Shown piece by piece: positions 20,420 to 33,239 of a DNA stretch of 64,000 nt. Each line of letters opens with the position of its first letter. Within the stretch, counting starts at the first letter, position 1. Source of the DNA: Nematopogon swammerdamellus. Its lineage: Eukaryota; Arthropoda; Insecta; Lepidoptera; Adelidae. The position numbers were made by a program, and so were the translations under genes. Location: the NCBI GenBank assembly GCA_946902875.1, contig OX336340.1, forward strand, positions 15,143,566 to 15,207,565. Reading direction: 5' to 3'. Under the pieces are notes generated by a model. It worked only from the letters and a program-made list of their open reading frames with translations, made no database searches and had not been told where the DNA came from.

Positions 20420-23400
20420 GTGGCTTGCTAGCATTTTAAATTTTGGATTAAATGCACACGCACAATCACGCAATAATTTGCGAACATACTCGTAATCTTT
20501 AGAATCTTGTCGCGCAAGCGTCGTACGTGCGTCATGTAGTGCTTAGAGTACGCTCGAGATTGTGAAAAAGTTGTTTCAATCCTTCAAAATACTGAACTTA
20601 CTTAGGTAAATTCCTATTCACGAATCACATCGATCAGCTGCGTGGTGAAAAAACCTACCGCGATCAGGCAAAATGTAGTCATGCAATCAATTGAAGATAT
20701 GCCTGAAACCGTACGCATGATGGGTGTGTTCGCTTGTTGTAAGATCCGATGTAGGTAGCGATTTAATTTGGTACTTAGGTGACTTGATGTTTTCAGGAAT
20801 TTATTGTCGACAGGAACAATGAAGCGTGAAGAATTGGAAAACCAGACCTACTTACAATGTTTATTAATGTATACATTTTAGTGAAACAACATGTAGTAAG
20901 TATGTAAATGTAGGTGTCCCAAAGTTTAACCCGGACCTGCGTTAATACTCACGGTGTCTCAGTGTGTTTGTCTGTGTTTCTGTAAGCCTTTTATACAATC
21001 AACTTTTAGCTACATCGATTTCAACGATATGTTTTTCAAACGTACAACGATTAGCTCGCGTTATTAAGGTGACATGATACCTGAGAAAAATATTTGAAAT
21101 TGGCGCAAACGCCAAGAAATCTCGAACAAAGCAAAAGTTTCTTTGAGCACTGCATATGTGGTACATCACCAAAACCAATTCTAGTATTCTACTAGACTAG
21201 AGAGTATCTCTCGTGTTTTAATTTATTGTTGTAATGTATAGCTTAAGTCGAAAACGTGGCTAGTCGCGACACTTGACAATTAACCAGTAAAAGTTCAATA
21301 ATAAAATACCCTCACCGCTTATGTTAAGGAGTAATCGCGCCTGAAAGTTTTTCAAATCTGTTAATTTATTTTTTATGAATTTATTTATTTCAGCCAACTA
21401 GGGATATATTATAATTTTTTTATTAAATTATAAACTGTTCCCTTTTCGAGGGTTTCGCTTAGCCAGATTTTCAAATTAGTGAGTGAAGTTTCAAAACATT
21501 ATTAAAATGATAGGTGGCAGATATGGACATTCTCAGGTATCATGTCGCCTTAAAATAGGGCACACATGCAAATTATTCAGTAAATTTATTTAATCCATTT
21601 TCTAATCCGTAGCTCACCATCTAATCCGTAGGCTAAATAAATAATGCGAATATGTGTGTGCATATAAAATTAACCTTTAAGATTAGCATTTTTGAAGAAA
21701 AATGAATCGGCTATTATTTCACGAATATTCTTCGAAAATAACCGGACAGACGGCGCTACCGACTAATTAGGAGTTAGCTGTCAACTGCAGTTATCGTTTT
21801 AATTATTGGTTCACAATCAGCAGTTAACGCGAGCGGTGTAGCGTAATGGCAGCTTGAAGCGATGTGACTGATGCCATCACACATTGCCTCACTGCGGAAA
21901 TGTATCCTTCTTCTTGCGTTACATAGATAATAATAACCTGACATAATATGGTATACGTACGTTGTAGATGTGGCCGATCAACAGTCAAATGCAAATGTTT
22001 CATTATTTTCACTGTAATTCGAAGAAGTTGGAGAATATAAAAAAGACTTGATAAATACATAAAAAATGGTAATACATTAAAAAGTGTCGTACCGCATCAG
22101 CTGACGTTCACAATAATATAATATATCTGGCCTTCCTCTGGACGAATATTGGAGTAGGTAATTTAAATACGAGTAATCAACTGTTCATATATTGTCACAT
22201 AATGTACTCTGTGCTTGTCACCAAACATTAACTATGAAGAGCACACCGCACTGGTATTTTAATTTCAAAGTTAAGAATGCGAATGTAGGCTTTTTTGTTT
22301 TTTTCTTTTCCACCTGGCTCACGGTTAATACACGGCTCTTACATCAGTCAGTTACGTTTTTTCCCAAGCAATAATATATGGTTTATTATTTCTAGAAGCC
22401 GTGTTTCAGAGCGTTTTCCCGAGTTAACAATGTTTCCGTAGCGAATAAATGAAGCGGCACCGAGCACTTTCCCGCGCCCAGGGTAATCGACAATTAACGG
22501 CGCGTGCGCAGCGGACTAAATACTAGATTGAGACAACTGATGGGTAATAAATACCTACCTAATAATAGACATCTTGACTGATAAAAAAACTTTTTACAAC
22601 TTACTTTCTATTGTGGGGATTCCCACTATAGTGCGACATGTTGCAAAGCTTTTGTGCTATTTCTGCCGCAATCAATCCGTTTCTTTATCGAGTAAACAGT
22701 AGGTATGAAAGAAAACGCACTGTAAGAACTTTATGAATGACGGTAGCACGAACTTTTCACTAACTCCGATCAATTTCTCCGTCCGTCAATTTCTTTTTGC
22801 TCTATTTCTCAAACTCTATTAAATATGAGTTTATGCATGATTGAATTTTTGAAAGCTTCTATTCCTCTAGGAATGTTGGTGGATATAATGCTATAACACT
22901 GTTCCATCTACATATTATACTTTTACTAGTAGATATACTTTTTCACACAATTATAAGAATCCTCTTACTGTGCAAACAAGTCATGTCACAGTGTAAATAT
23001 AGGTACATTAATAAAATGTCCGGATACGCACGAACCAACCGACATACTCACGACCAAACAAAATAAAACTCAAATCGATTCCATGGCTCCAATTGCTGAT
23101 TTTGAGTAAATTTTCGATCCGCTCCACTGACTCTTGTCGGAATAAAAAGTCAAACTTATTTTACTTATATCAGTTTTCATTTTGGTAAATTATACTCAAA
23201 ATAGTGTGGGAATACTTCATCCTTCCTATACGCTGTATGAAGTAGAAGAGATAGAACCTACTGTTCGTTGAATTTTCTACTCCGTTCGCGACGTTAGTCG
23301 TTGCGACACTTTAGCATACAAACCAAATCAAAATTAAATTAAATTGTACTTAAAGAAATAATTCTAACAACCTTTAAAACCGACTTTAAAACACAAAAGA

Positions 23401-23890
23401 AACAAGCTTTTATAATCAAGAACATCAGTTGAAACGGCGGCGCCACCAAAGTCTGAAATAATAACTTATGAAAAAATATGACCAAAATAATATTAATACG
23501 AACTACTTCAAAGCATCAGTAGACAGTGTCCTTAGTATAGTTAAAAACGCTAACATATCCGAAGCGAGTGTCAAATCGAGATAATTTTGAAAAATATGCC
23601 GCTATCCGGGTTGAACTATCTTCTATCCATAATAATTTAGACCAGATTGAGTTTGAACGTGCTGTTTCCATAAAAGACAGCTCTATCAAAATAAAATAAA
23701 ATAAAATCATATATATTTATTTCATCGGACTGTACTGCGACATGTTGGGTTCACATCCATAAAAACACGCAAAACATTTAAATATAAAATACCAAAAGAC
23801 AAAGTTATGTTACTATTTTAAACTTAATTTAGTAAGTAGTACCGATTTATTCCTTGCCATTATACATTGCCCAGTACCTGTAATTACTGC
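20420..23890. other. Long unassigned AT-rich stretch
   Basis: No gene, SINE or LINE that I can recognise in about 3.4 kb; all open frames are short. Likely intergenic or a large intron. Confidence 0.45.
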
Positions 23891-24105
23891 TGCTGCTATG
23901 AAAGCCTCGGTAGCTCAGTGGTGCGGTCGGTCGGCTGTCGGTCGTGACGTGATCATAAGCAAACATGGGCGCGTTCAGTAATTGGATGGGTGACCGCTCG
24001 ACCGTTGTAGGTTCTGATATCACGTAAAACTATAGGTCCCTTCCCTTCTTACCATACTAGGTAGTAGGGTTTCACCCGCCCGGTTTACACCACTGCACTT
24101 GAAAT

Positions 24106-24619
24106 TGGGCCAAAAGTAATCACCCCATTGGACGACGCTATTTGACATTTGTGAAGTAAACAGATGGAGAATACACGTCTATAAGCCATGGAACGATATT
24201 CTTCTCAAGAACGCGGAATAATTGAATCAATTTTTTTGCGCAATAATTCGTCTGCGTTATTGACGCAGCGTGAATTTCGTCGAAGATTTCCGACTTCGGC
24301 CTCGGACTCTTGAAGCACTTAAAGAACCTATCGCCGGAAGTTCTGACACAAGTGATGAAAAATCCCATAAAACGAGCCCGTATGGTCATTAATTCTGACG
24401 GCGGACACTTGGCCGATATAATTTTCTCGATTTAATGAAAAATATTATAATTATATTATATTAATATTATAGTTATGTCCAGCAGTGGACCGATACAGGC
24501 TGATGATGATGATGATGATTATAATTCATTAAATAAACATAATCCTTAAGAAGAACCAATGTTTTCCTTTAAAAAAAAATATTACAGCCAAAGAACATCA
24601 GGTGATTACTTTTGTCCCA
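24106..24619 (+). mobile_element. Internally deleted Tc1/mariner-like element (MITE) inside a SINE
   Basis: The ends are TGGGCCAAAAGTAATCACC and, on the other strand, TGGGACAAAAGTAATCACC. Inside, plus-strand sequence encodes ERYSSQERGIIESIF and LTQREFRRRFP, the N-terminal helix-turn-helix start common in insect mariner-like proteins. After an internal deletion it encodes a segment ending RMVINSDGGHLADIIFSI and a stop, which resembles the C-terminal end. No catalytic domain is left. Confidence 0.75.
24476..24520 (+). repeat. Short RTE-like tail with (GAT)n
   Basis: ATGTCCAGCAGTGGACCGAT followed by GCTGATGATGATGATGATGA, the classic end of this LINE type. It lies inside the mariner-type MITE. 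Confidence 0.5.
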
Positions 24620-24789
24620 CCTTGTAGTTCGTGTTTTCCGTCCATTTCAGTGTATCCGGCACGGCCGAAGGGAAGCACTGACTGGCGTATAGTTCACCAA
24701 TGTGTTATGGGTTTACATCACGGATAGTAGGTGAATAGGTGATGTAGCCAACCGTGTCAGTTTCCATAAAAAAAAAACACCGTGGTCAC

Positions 24790-25480
24790 TATCGCCTGAT
24801 TTGGTGACATAACCTGTAGATAGCAAATTACGTTACATAAAATTTTCCAGCCTATTCAAATTGAGCCTATTTTTCAAATCTTTACTAAGATAGGAATGAT
24901 GAAATAAGGCATAAATAAGGCAACTCTTGGCGAATTGTCCGCAGAAGACGTTTAATATCGTGCATCACAATAACTAAGAAGAATCTTCAACTTCAATACA
25001 ATTTATCGAACGCTAGTACTGTCACTTTACAATCTCATCTAAAGTAATCCATTTAATCATAAACGCCTTCATTTGACTTCGAACGAGCTGTGGGAGCGGA
25101 ATTCAATGACGTAACCGCCATCTACATTGTCGTAAGAGAAAGAAGTTCTGCCCACCTCCGAATACATTTTGGTGGCAATTTATTTTCTTCATACCTCGCT
25201 AATTGATTCGTCAAAAGGAATGTGTAAATTCTAAAGTAATTGTTCAGGTTAATGTGTTTAAATTAATGTATTTTTTTTACAGGAAAAAAGCAGCGCGATA
25301 GTGCCAGCAGAAGGTCTTCTAAATAGCACATGGTAAGATATTTAAAGAATAATACCTACACATCATTATTTTAAACGAACATTGCCAGACGTGCCCATTC
25401 CACGAGTAAGAATAAATAACTGTAAAATAATGCAGTGATGCCGTTAGGTATTTTCTTCGATGATACAATTTTACTATCTA
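24790..25480. other. Unassigned sequence
   Basis: No gene or repeat recognised. Confidence 0.4.
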
Positions 25481-25483
25481 TTC

Positions 25484-25870
25484 TTTTTTTATGGAAACTG
25501 ACACGGTTGACTACATCACCGTACTAGGTCCGTGATGTCAGCCCATAAGACCGAGTGAACTAGGTGCCATGTCAGTGCTTCCCTTTGGTCGAGCCGGCTA
25601 TACTGAACTGGATGGAAAACACGAACTATTTACATAGCCGTTTCAACCGGCCTTTCAATCAGTGCGGTGGTACCAACCCGGGCGGGTTAAACCCTACCAC
25701 CTAGTAAGGTAAGAAGGGAAGGGATCTACAGTTTTACGTGGAATCCGAACCACGGTCAGCCTCGACGGTCGAACGGTCACCCATCTATCCACTGACCGCG
25801 TCCAGGAGTGCTTACTATCGGACCCACAGTGGAGTGGACCGACCGCACCACTGAGCTACCGAGGATGACA
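25484..25870 (-). mobile_element. SINE body family, full-length
   Basis: T-run then ATGGAAACTGACACGGTTGA at the left. Head CACTGAGCTACCGAGGATGA at the right, which is the tRNA-like A box in reverse complement. Confidence 0.83.
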
Positions 25871-26183
25871 AAATATTATATCTATATATGTAGGCAATTA
25901 TATACTTCCTACATGTTTAAACATTAGATATGAATTGAAAAAATTGTGCAAATTACTTTTGAGGGGAATAGGAAATGTATATATGTACCTATATGGCGTA
26001 CGTACATATATATGTTGAAGCCAACGATCATCGATATCTATAATATCATATTTTTTATTATAATTTGAATACTTACGAATATAAAGAATATGTTTTGATT
26101 GTGTAGAGAATATTTATTGGCGATCGGGGGCCGCCGCCCGCCCGCCTTCCTCAGCCGGCCGCGCATGTTTTATCCTAGAACGA

Positions 26184-26217
26184 TAAAAAAGGTACCTACC
26201 TTTTTTATCGTTCTTGG
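26184..26217. repeat. Perfect 16-bp inverted repeat between GGCCGGCCG boxes
   Basis: AACGATAAAAAAGGTA, two bases, then TACCTTTTTTATCGTT. About 20 bp outside on each side lies CCGGCCG/GGCCGGCCG, giving a larger imperfect fold-back (26152-26238). Confidence 0.8.
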
Positions 26218-26239
26218 GTTTATCCATGGCCGGCCGCCC

Positions 26240-27290
26240 CTATGCGATCTCTTGCTCTGTGGATTTACATACATCTAGTTATCTAAAGCAAGGTTAGTTT
26301 TATTGAAGTCAATAGGTGATTAATTTTTTTTTCCATTTATCCACAAGTAATACAATAATCGAATTTAATGGGATTGAAATTAACTATTCCTATTGTTGTT
26401 TATTAACTATTCCTGTTGGCTATTGGTATGTAACTCTAGCTAGACTATGTAACAGCCGATATCACGATCAACGCGAATGTTTTCACCTGCACAATGTTCA
26501 AACTAGTTGGCTCTCTGCCGGTCGGCATTAAGTATATGTGTAATTATGTCTGTTCACCTTTCTTTACTTTCATTAAGAAAGTCAGGAGATGGTCAGAGCC
26601 GACACGTGACTGTTTATTGTTGTGTCTGCCCACAGATCAGAGATCAAAGATTACTAATATATCCAGGCATATAATATATCCTCTTTGATATTTAGGGAGG
26701 TGTTATATTTGTATTTAAAATTAAATCTAATTTTTATGTACCCTAGATCCTACCCACCCACATCTCCCCAGGCCATATTTGCTCATTAGGTGTATAGGTC
26801 ACTGAGATGAGACGTAAAAGCAGTCAGCTACGCAGTAAAATGTTAGTAAAGTTGGTTCATGCAAAATAATTATACATCTGACACCAGACCGTACATTTTG
26901 CACCACCACCTATGCTATGATCCACATGCAACCTGACAAGGTGTATTCATAAAATTGACGCGAGAAACAAGGAGTGATAATCCAAACCGCCTTATTTCCT
27001 TACATACGAAATTTACAGAAACTAAAAAAACATAAAGGTAACATAATTACATAATATATCAAATTTCAATGAAAAAGGCTAATTATAAGGAAAATAAATA
27101 AATATTTTTTTATAATTTTCAAATACATAGTTTAAAATATATATAAAATATACAAAAATCGATCATTCCCCCACATTATCACCGAAACTACTGAGACTAT
27201 AATTTTCAAAAAAAAATGAAATATAGGGCCTGTAAATGTAGGAAAACCTAAATGAAAATCCTCAGTTTTAAAGTGCTCACGGAAAACGGA
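26240..27290. other. Unassigned sequence
   Basis: No gene or repeat recognised; short frames at 26316 and 26494 lack motifs. Confidence 0.4.
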
Positions 27291-27304
27291 ATGGTTCGGA
27301 AATC

Positions 27305-27390
27305 CTTTCCACGCGATTTCGACTCCGTCACTGGATACTGGATAAACGAATTTCCCATTCGTTTGGTTGCCACCATTTAAAAAAAGAAGG
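27305..27390 (+). repeat. LINE 3' tail, third copy of the (GAA)-tailed family
   Basis: Contains CCGTCACTGGATACTGG, CATTCGTTTGGTTGCCACCA and AAAAAAAGAAGG. Only the last 85 bp or so of the element remain. Confidence 0.65.
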
Positions 27391-27414
27391 AGAGAAGAGC
27401 GATTTCGACTCGCT

Positions 27415-27800
27415 TGAGCGCTTTTTTTTATTAGAAAGCTGGTTTAACGGGGATGGTTCTTAGCTTTGTTTGAATCGTCGAATGCGTCGTCGAAACTTTT
27501 CCTATTACGTCTCTTAAAAAACTTGAAATAAAAGTTTAATTACACATTTTTAAACCCCCGACACATCAACGACGATCCTTAAAAGTCAACAATAATTTCC
27601 TTTTAGTTACTTAAAGGCGTCGGGGGACCGCTAAGTAAATAAAATAAAACTCAGAACTGCGCGGTTCGGGGGACTCGACGCCACCGAGTGAGTGACGCGG
27701 TTCGGGGGACTCGACGCCACCGAGTGAGTGACCCGAACTCGGGCTCGGGCAGACGCGTGAGGGCATACGTCGTTGACGGTTGTATCCATTTTGCAATTTT
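27415..27800. repeat. Repeat related to the fold-back at 30410, with a 36-bp tandem duplication
   Basis: TTTTTTTTATTAGAAAGCTGGTT, CAACAATAATTTCCTTTTAG and CGTCGGGGGACCGCTAAGTA recur at 30245-30500. A 36-bp unit is perfectly repeated at 27661-27696 and 27697-27732. Confidence 0.6.
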
Positions 27801-28396
27801 TTCTGAGAAAATTACTTAAATTTTACAAGGCACCCTAAACAAAATGAAGAGGAAATAAATATAAACTCATCCAATTATTCCCTCACCCTATTTACTTATT
27901 CTTACCCCCGTAGGCGTGGCTATGTGCCCGACTCGCTACGGTGGTGGCAGAGAAACGAAACCGCTCACCACTTTCTCGTACGAGTTTTGACACCATTACG
28001 AACGGGATTGCCTGTGCTCAAGCGCAGCAGGTTTTTGTCTCACTCTCCACTCGATGCGCGTGACCTAAATTTCACTTCTGGCTACTCGATACGATGACAG
28101 TTGATATTTATACGTCTACCCTGCATCGCGCGTCTTTCGGCATCTGGTTACTGTGAGATCGACGTAGTACCTGCTATTATAGCACTTTCGATCAACTTGT
28201 GATGAGAGCTTTTTATCGATCGACTGTCGAAGTTTCAATTACTTATTGTCCTACAGCACGAACTTCTGCTTTCTCATTATGTAATTCTTATTTACTCGTA
28301 AATCAAAATATCGAATTCAAACGGCCTGAAGCAATTTTTTTAGATAATGCGTTTTTACATAAATTTTATAATTTATCATAAATCTAATTGTAATCC

Positions 28397-28535
28397 AGTG
28401 GGGCAATGCCGCAAGCGTTCGAGAAACTTTCGAAAACATCCCTTTTAATAGTTATTTTCATGTTTGTTAGGTAGTGTTTCGTTATTTGTATCGCTTTAAC
28501 GTAAATTATGTACAATTATAAAATTCCTTAAAAAT
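28397..28535 (+). repeat. LINE-type 3' tail, same family as 7169-7380
   Basis: GGCAATGCCGCAAGCGTT, GTTATTTTCATGTTTGTTAG and GTTATTTGTATCGCTTTAA match 38610-38720 and the reverse complement of 7190-7290. Confidence 0.5.
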
Positions 28536-29270
28536 CCTAATTCAATTTTCAAGTCGAATTTAAAAGAAAAACATGTACTATCTTACTTTCTATTTCTTTC
28601 GATTCCGTAAAAAATACTCCCTACCTATTCTGTATTATGCCACAGAACAAAGATGGAAAATGTTTAAAACTCTGCGATATAAATAAACTGTCTTCTACGT
28701 ACCTGTTCCGTACATACCAATTATATAAATTCAATAATATATAATGGCCAGAGCTCAACACAGTCTGCCGTGGGTGTGCCTTTTGCTTTTGCAATTCAAA
28801 TAAAAGTTTAAATAATCAAGTTATTCTAGTTTCTTTTTATACGCAAAGGCTTCGTTGGTTATCGTAATCAATAAGCGAAAGTAGAGAGAGAGAGAGGTGC
28901 GTGCTTACTTACAGCTGGGGCGAGCGATACTACTATATAGGTACTTTATATAGGTCTGGTCTAGTAGCTAGGTACCTACTGTAGCCTCTGACTGAAGTTG
29001 AGATACCTACAACCAAGACTACAACTGTACAATCTTGTCACTATATATCTATTAGTAAAATTATATCTTCCTGGTCCTTGCAGCAATAATCGTCACTACA
29101 ACAGACAACTAGTTTTATGGCTTAGACCCATTGTCTTCAATGGGAATTGGTCAGAATGGTTCATGGCTAGAAGGCTCAGGACGGTTTAACGTTGTTAGAG
29201 AAGAGCATCACTATAGATGATGTCCTAAATGTAATTATTAGGTTATCTCTTCTACCTATCATGGCTCCTC

Positions 29271-29297
29271 TATGTGTGTAGGTAACCTACACACATA
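29271..29297. repeat. Short perfect palindrome
   Basis: TATGTGTGTAGGT, one base, ACCTACACACATA: 13-bp arms. Confidence 0.8.
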
Positions 29298-29943
29298 AAT
29301 TTTTCAGCTTGCTCTTTTTGCATCTTTAATAACTTGATGAGGTAACGTAATTTCGAATTGCTCGAATTTTTTAAAATTTTAATAATTTTGAGGGTTTCAT
29401 AAAAAATTACGTCCATTGCATATATAAAACGACATTATTGTCAATTACCAACCACTACGCCTAATATATTTCTTACATAATTTCTTATGTGTTTACTCGA
29501 ATTCTTATATAATATTTCATATGCGTAAACCAATGCATAAAAGTAAAGATGAAATGTAATCGCTTGATGTGAAAATTGTTTACTTTATAATGATGTGAGT
29601 GTTTCCTTGTGAGGAGCAAAAAGCTAGTGGACAGAGGATTAAAAGGACACTTCATGCAAGGGCACAGTGTATCTACAACTTTAGACAGGACCTTAATAAT
29701 ACCATAGTGATGGGAAGAGACCACAGATCAAGAAATGGCGTCGCGCTCGGGTGAAGACGGCCGCCCCGATCAGATGCGTGTTCTGTAGAAGGGACCTATA
29801 TTTTTGGCCAATTCTCTGAGTGACACAACTTATTAAGTACATATAATTAAATAATCATTTGTATCCACTCATTTATATACAATTTTTATCATGAATCGAA
29901 AATGAGCGAAAAAAATACCTAAGGATTCAGTCAGTACATAACT

Positions 29944-30166
29944 GTGCTGTATAACGAGGCTCCCACCACCTGGAGTAATCGTGATGTCGAAGGGCGAGAA
30001 AGCAATTTGGCTTTCGTCAAATTGACGTCGCGACTCGCGGCCTGCGCTTATTGCATCTTAGAATACATAAAGCTGGACAAAAATGTATCAGAGTATTCCA
30101 GACCGGCGAATATCTTTAAAGGCCTTCGTCGAGCCATAATAGGTAACCGACGAAAAAAACGGAGGG
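29944..30166 (+). other. Unidentified open segment, possible exon or repeat-derived coding sequence
   Basis: The frame encodes ESNLAFVKLTSRLAACAYCI and KNVSEYSRPANIFKGLRRAI before a possible donor (AATAGGTAACC, near 30142). Amino-acid composition looks protein-like, but I do not recognise it and found no partner exon. It is followed at once by the GGGCCGATTTGGATGCGG repeat, so it may belong to an unnamed mobile element. Confidence 0.22.
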
Positions 30167-30199
30167 GTGTTATAAGTTTGACGTGTGTGAGGGTGTGTG

Positions 30200-30410
30200 T
30201 GTCTGTCTGTGGTATCGTAGCTCCCAAACGGATGGGCCGATTTGGATGCGGTTTTTTTTTATTAGGAAGTTTGTTTAATCGGAATAGATCTTAGCTATGT
30301 TTGTAATCAATTAATAAGTAATAAAGTAATAAAAAAAAAATTATCTTAAAAAGTGGGCCGATTTGCATGCAGTTTTTTTTTAAACTTGAAATAAAAGTTA
30401 AATTACAAAT
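30200..30410 (+). repeat. Dispersed repeat with GTAGCTCCCAAACGGATGGG motif
   Basis: CGTAGCTCCCAAACGGATGG, CCGATTTGGATGCGG then T-run and TTAGGAAGTTTGTTTAA. The second half recurs at 27420-27475. Confidence 0.55.
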
Positions 30411-30604
30411 TTAAAAAACTCCCGACTCCTCAAAAGTCAAAAATAATTTCCGTTTACTTACTTAAAGGAGTCGTGGGACCGCTAAGTAAATAAAATATAG
30501 AAACTCAGAGCTGGCCGGGAATTTACTTAGCGGTTCACCGACTCCTTTTAAGTAAGTAAACGGAAATTATTTTTGACTTTTTAAGAGTCGGGGGTTTTTT
30601 AAAT
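30410..30604. repeat. Fold-back repeat, arms of about 82 bp
   Basis: The left arm, 30410-30491, runs from TTAAAAAACTCCCGACTC to GACCGCTAAGTAAAT. The right arm, about 30520-30604, is its reverse complement with few changes. Loop about 28 bp. Confidence 0.85.
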
Positions 30605-31339
30605 TGGTAATTTTCAAATTAATCTGGTAACTCATCTTTAATAAAAGTTCTGGCAAAATAATAATTGCTTAAGCTTGGATTCCAGAAAGCTTTGCCACTC
30701 TCCCTTCTAGCGAAGATGTGACATTTGAAGAGACTTCTAGAGGCTTATAGGGATACCAGTTTCCTTAAGATGTACCAGACTATAATATATGTACATACTA
30801 ACTCATTCTTTTATGGAGGAGAAAGTGGTGTACCTACCACGCTTCGAAGAGTATTGACGGTCGTGCACGCGTGCGGGACGTGGGATACAAATTGTAACGT
30901 AGCAGAGCAAGTGGCGTCGTCGCGTGGTCACGCACTCTATAAACACGCGCTCTTCCGTTTGTTTACATTTGAATAACGCGTGTGGACGTCACACTGCAGT
31001 AGCTTCGTGTCACTGACTTATTGTGTTGCGTAATCAATACTCTTCTGCTTTTATAATGGTTATTTTGTTGTTATTTTTAGAATTTTAATAAGTTAATTAT
31101 TCATTAAGAAATGTGGGCGTGCAGCATATACACGTTCGGATTAGGGTTAACACAGCAGCTCCCTAGTCAGATATTATGTGCGTAATTGACGCTGGAACAC
31201 ACCGCAAATTAGGCCCCACGCACGCCGTCGCCCCGGCCCATGCACATACACGACGATCTAACTAAAGGATCACTTGATCGTTTGTACTTTTAAATTTATA
31301 ACTAATAATTAACAACTATTAGTCACTATTCTGTCATTT

Positions 31340-31520
31340 CTAGGTAGTGTAGGGCTGGACTTAAATACAGCGCTGAATCTTCAATAGATTCAGCACAGGC
31401 TGTGTCCAGTCCTTTTTTTCTCTTATTCATAGCTATTGTTATCTAGTATTGATTTTGTACTTATGTATTTGAAGTGAAAAATAAATATTTCTTATTCTTA
31501 TTCTTATTCTTATTTCAATT
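31340..31520 (+). repeat. Retroelement-like 3' end with hairpin and (TTCTTA)n
   Basis: Inverted arms GCTGAATCT/AGATTCAGC at 31372-31394 with outer GGCTGGAC/GTCCAGTCC; then AATAAATATTTCTTATTCTTA repeats to 31516. A repeated hexamer after an AATAAA-like signal is typical of a LINE tail. Confidence 0.45.
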
Positions 31521-31529
31521 TACGATGTT

Positions 31530-32440
31530 TCAGTGGGATTTTAATATATCCAAGTATTTAATAGGTACACGCGGATCGAATAGAGCTTCCAAATAAATTT
31601 TGAAGTGCGTAATTTTTTTTTCATTTTAAATTAAATTAAATTAAGTTGTAAATTAAGTTATGTTCCTTGAACCGTTTTGCATTTAAAATAAGATGACAAT
31701 ATTATGTGCGTGAAAGCCTTATGTTTGAGAATACGTCTTAGAGTTCGATTTCTATTAGTAGCTATAGGGTGGTAGGTAAACTGGGAAGAAACGAAAATTG
31801 CGTTATCTTTGGTTCCAAATTCCACATACATAAAGTCGTTTTGGCGGTACGATCACAATTTTTTTAATGTTAGTATATTTATTTCACTGTTTGAAATTAT
31901 ATAATATTAACAAGCAATTAAATTTAATTTATTAAATAAACTAAAACTACCTATCAAATATAATTTACCTACAAATATAACTAATTAAAAAACTTACAAT
32001 AATTACCCTATTAAAAAATCACGCATCTATAAAACTGTCATCCAAATGGCCCGATGACGGGAATGTGCCCATAACGCTCGCGGCATTGCCCTTCTGTACA
32101 GCCATGCTGATGCGACAATTAGAAGATGATGTTGAAAGATCTCGCGGCTCGGTGTACTGTAGGTACTCTTTTAACGAAACACGATCGTGAGGGTGTGATG
32201 ATGTTTACTGCTGAGGAAGCGGACGAGAGGTGAAATGAAAATATTTATAGGTTTCTATAACGGTTAATTTTTTATAGGTGGGAACAGGCAGGAAATCGTT
32301 TCTTGTTGTGGTGAACGTACGGATTTTTTTTCATGACATTTTATAAATTTTTCAAATTTATTTTAGGGCTTTTAACAATAAATTGTATCAGTCCTATAGT
32401 ACTCATAATCTCTATCCCTTAGGACCCAGATTCCCTATGG
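31530..32440. other. Unassigned sequence
   Basis: No gene or repeat recognised. Confidence 0.4.
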
Positions 32441-32452
32441 GATAGAGAACAC

Positions 32453-33073
32453 TAGAAATCCAACACAATAATAATTACTAAATCCCTCTCACTTGGGCTC
32501 AGGAATTTAAATTTATTCCATGTAATGTGGCCAAAATGAAGTCTTACAGCTAGCACTATTTTAAGCCTATGTAAATTGCACTCCTGGAACCAGGGAACTT
32601 TTTGAGGTTCTGATTGCAAGATTTTATACCATATCCAACTCCGTACGGATCGACTGTCAAAATGCTCTTTCAATATGTTTTTGCACAGTGTCTTCTTCAC
32701 ACACTTCTTGTAATTTGTAATAATCGTTTACACATAGTGGGGCATTCAACATAACTAGATAAATAGCTTCTTTTGCCAAGTTGTCCGCTGTTTCTTTGCC
32801 CACAATACCCACGTGAAAATTAATAGTCCTGTTGTTATTTACTAATGAATTGAAGATTTCGAGGACATTGTAGGCAATGGCTCTTCCTATTATGCCCTTC
32901 GCACAGTCCGTCAAGCGTTGAAGCCATGACATTTGTGCCCTTAAATTGCACCAAATACGGCCACGCCACGTAGTGTAGGTACCTAGCAGATAGGATAGCT
33001 CGCCGTGTTTTACGTATTTGCGGTCGTTCTTACTGACCCGACCCCGTCTTGTGTTTTGTGATCTTATTCTCAA
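32453..33073 (-). pseudogene. Decayed LINE ORF2, RNase H end
   Basis: The minus strand encodes HVGIVGKETADNLAKEAIYL (end of RNase H, like GNExADxLAKEA with the final acidic residue of the DEDD set). In a second frame it continues with ILKEHFDSRSVRSWIWYKIL and LHRLKIVLAVRLHFGHITWN. A frameshift between 32657 and 32700 and scrambled upstream sequence show it is dead. It is a different lineage from the intact ORF at 62211 as judged by the sequence after the RNase H. Confidence 0.65.
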
Positions 33074-33239
33074 TAAGTCAATATCATAGATGATCTCGGA
33101 ATCATAATGTATTTTTGTATCGAGTTTCTAAATTTAAATCAGTGACCCAGCGTATTGGTTATTTTTAAACCGCTACGTAACATAACTTGTACCAAACACG
33201 ACTAATATGCTAATAAACTTAATCTCGTTATTAACTTCC

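Larger units (their letters stand above)
23902..24778 (+). mobile_element. SINE body family, tRNA-like head, split by a mariner-type MITE
   Basis: Head AAGCCTCGGTAGCTCAGTGG begins at 23902 and the body runs to about 24100. A 514-bp insert follows, and the body resumes at about 24624 (AGTTCGTGTTTTCC) and ends at the A tail. About 35 bp of SINE is missing at the junction. Confidence 0.8.
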
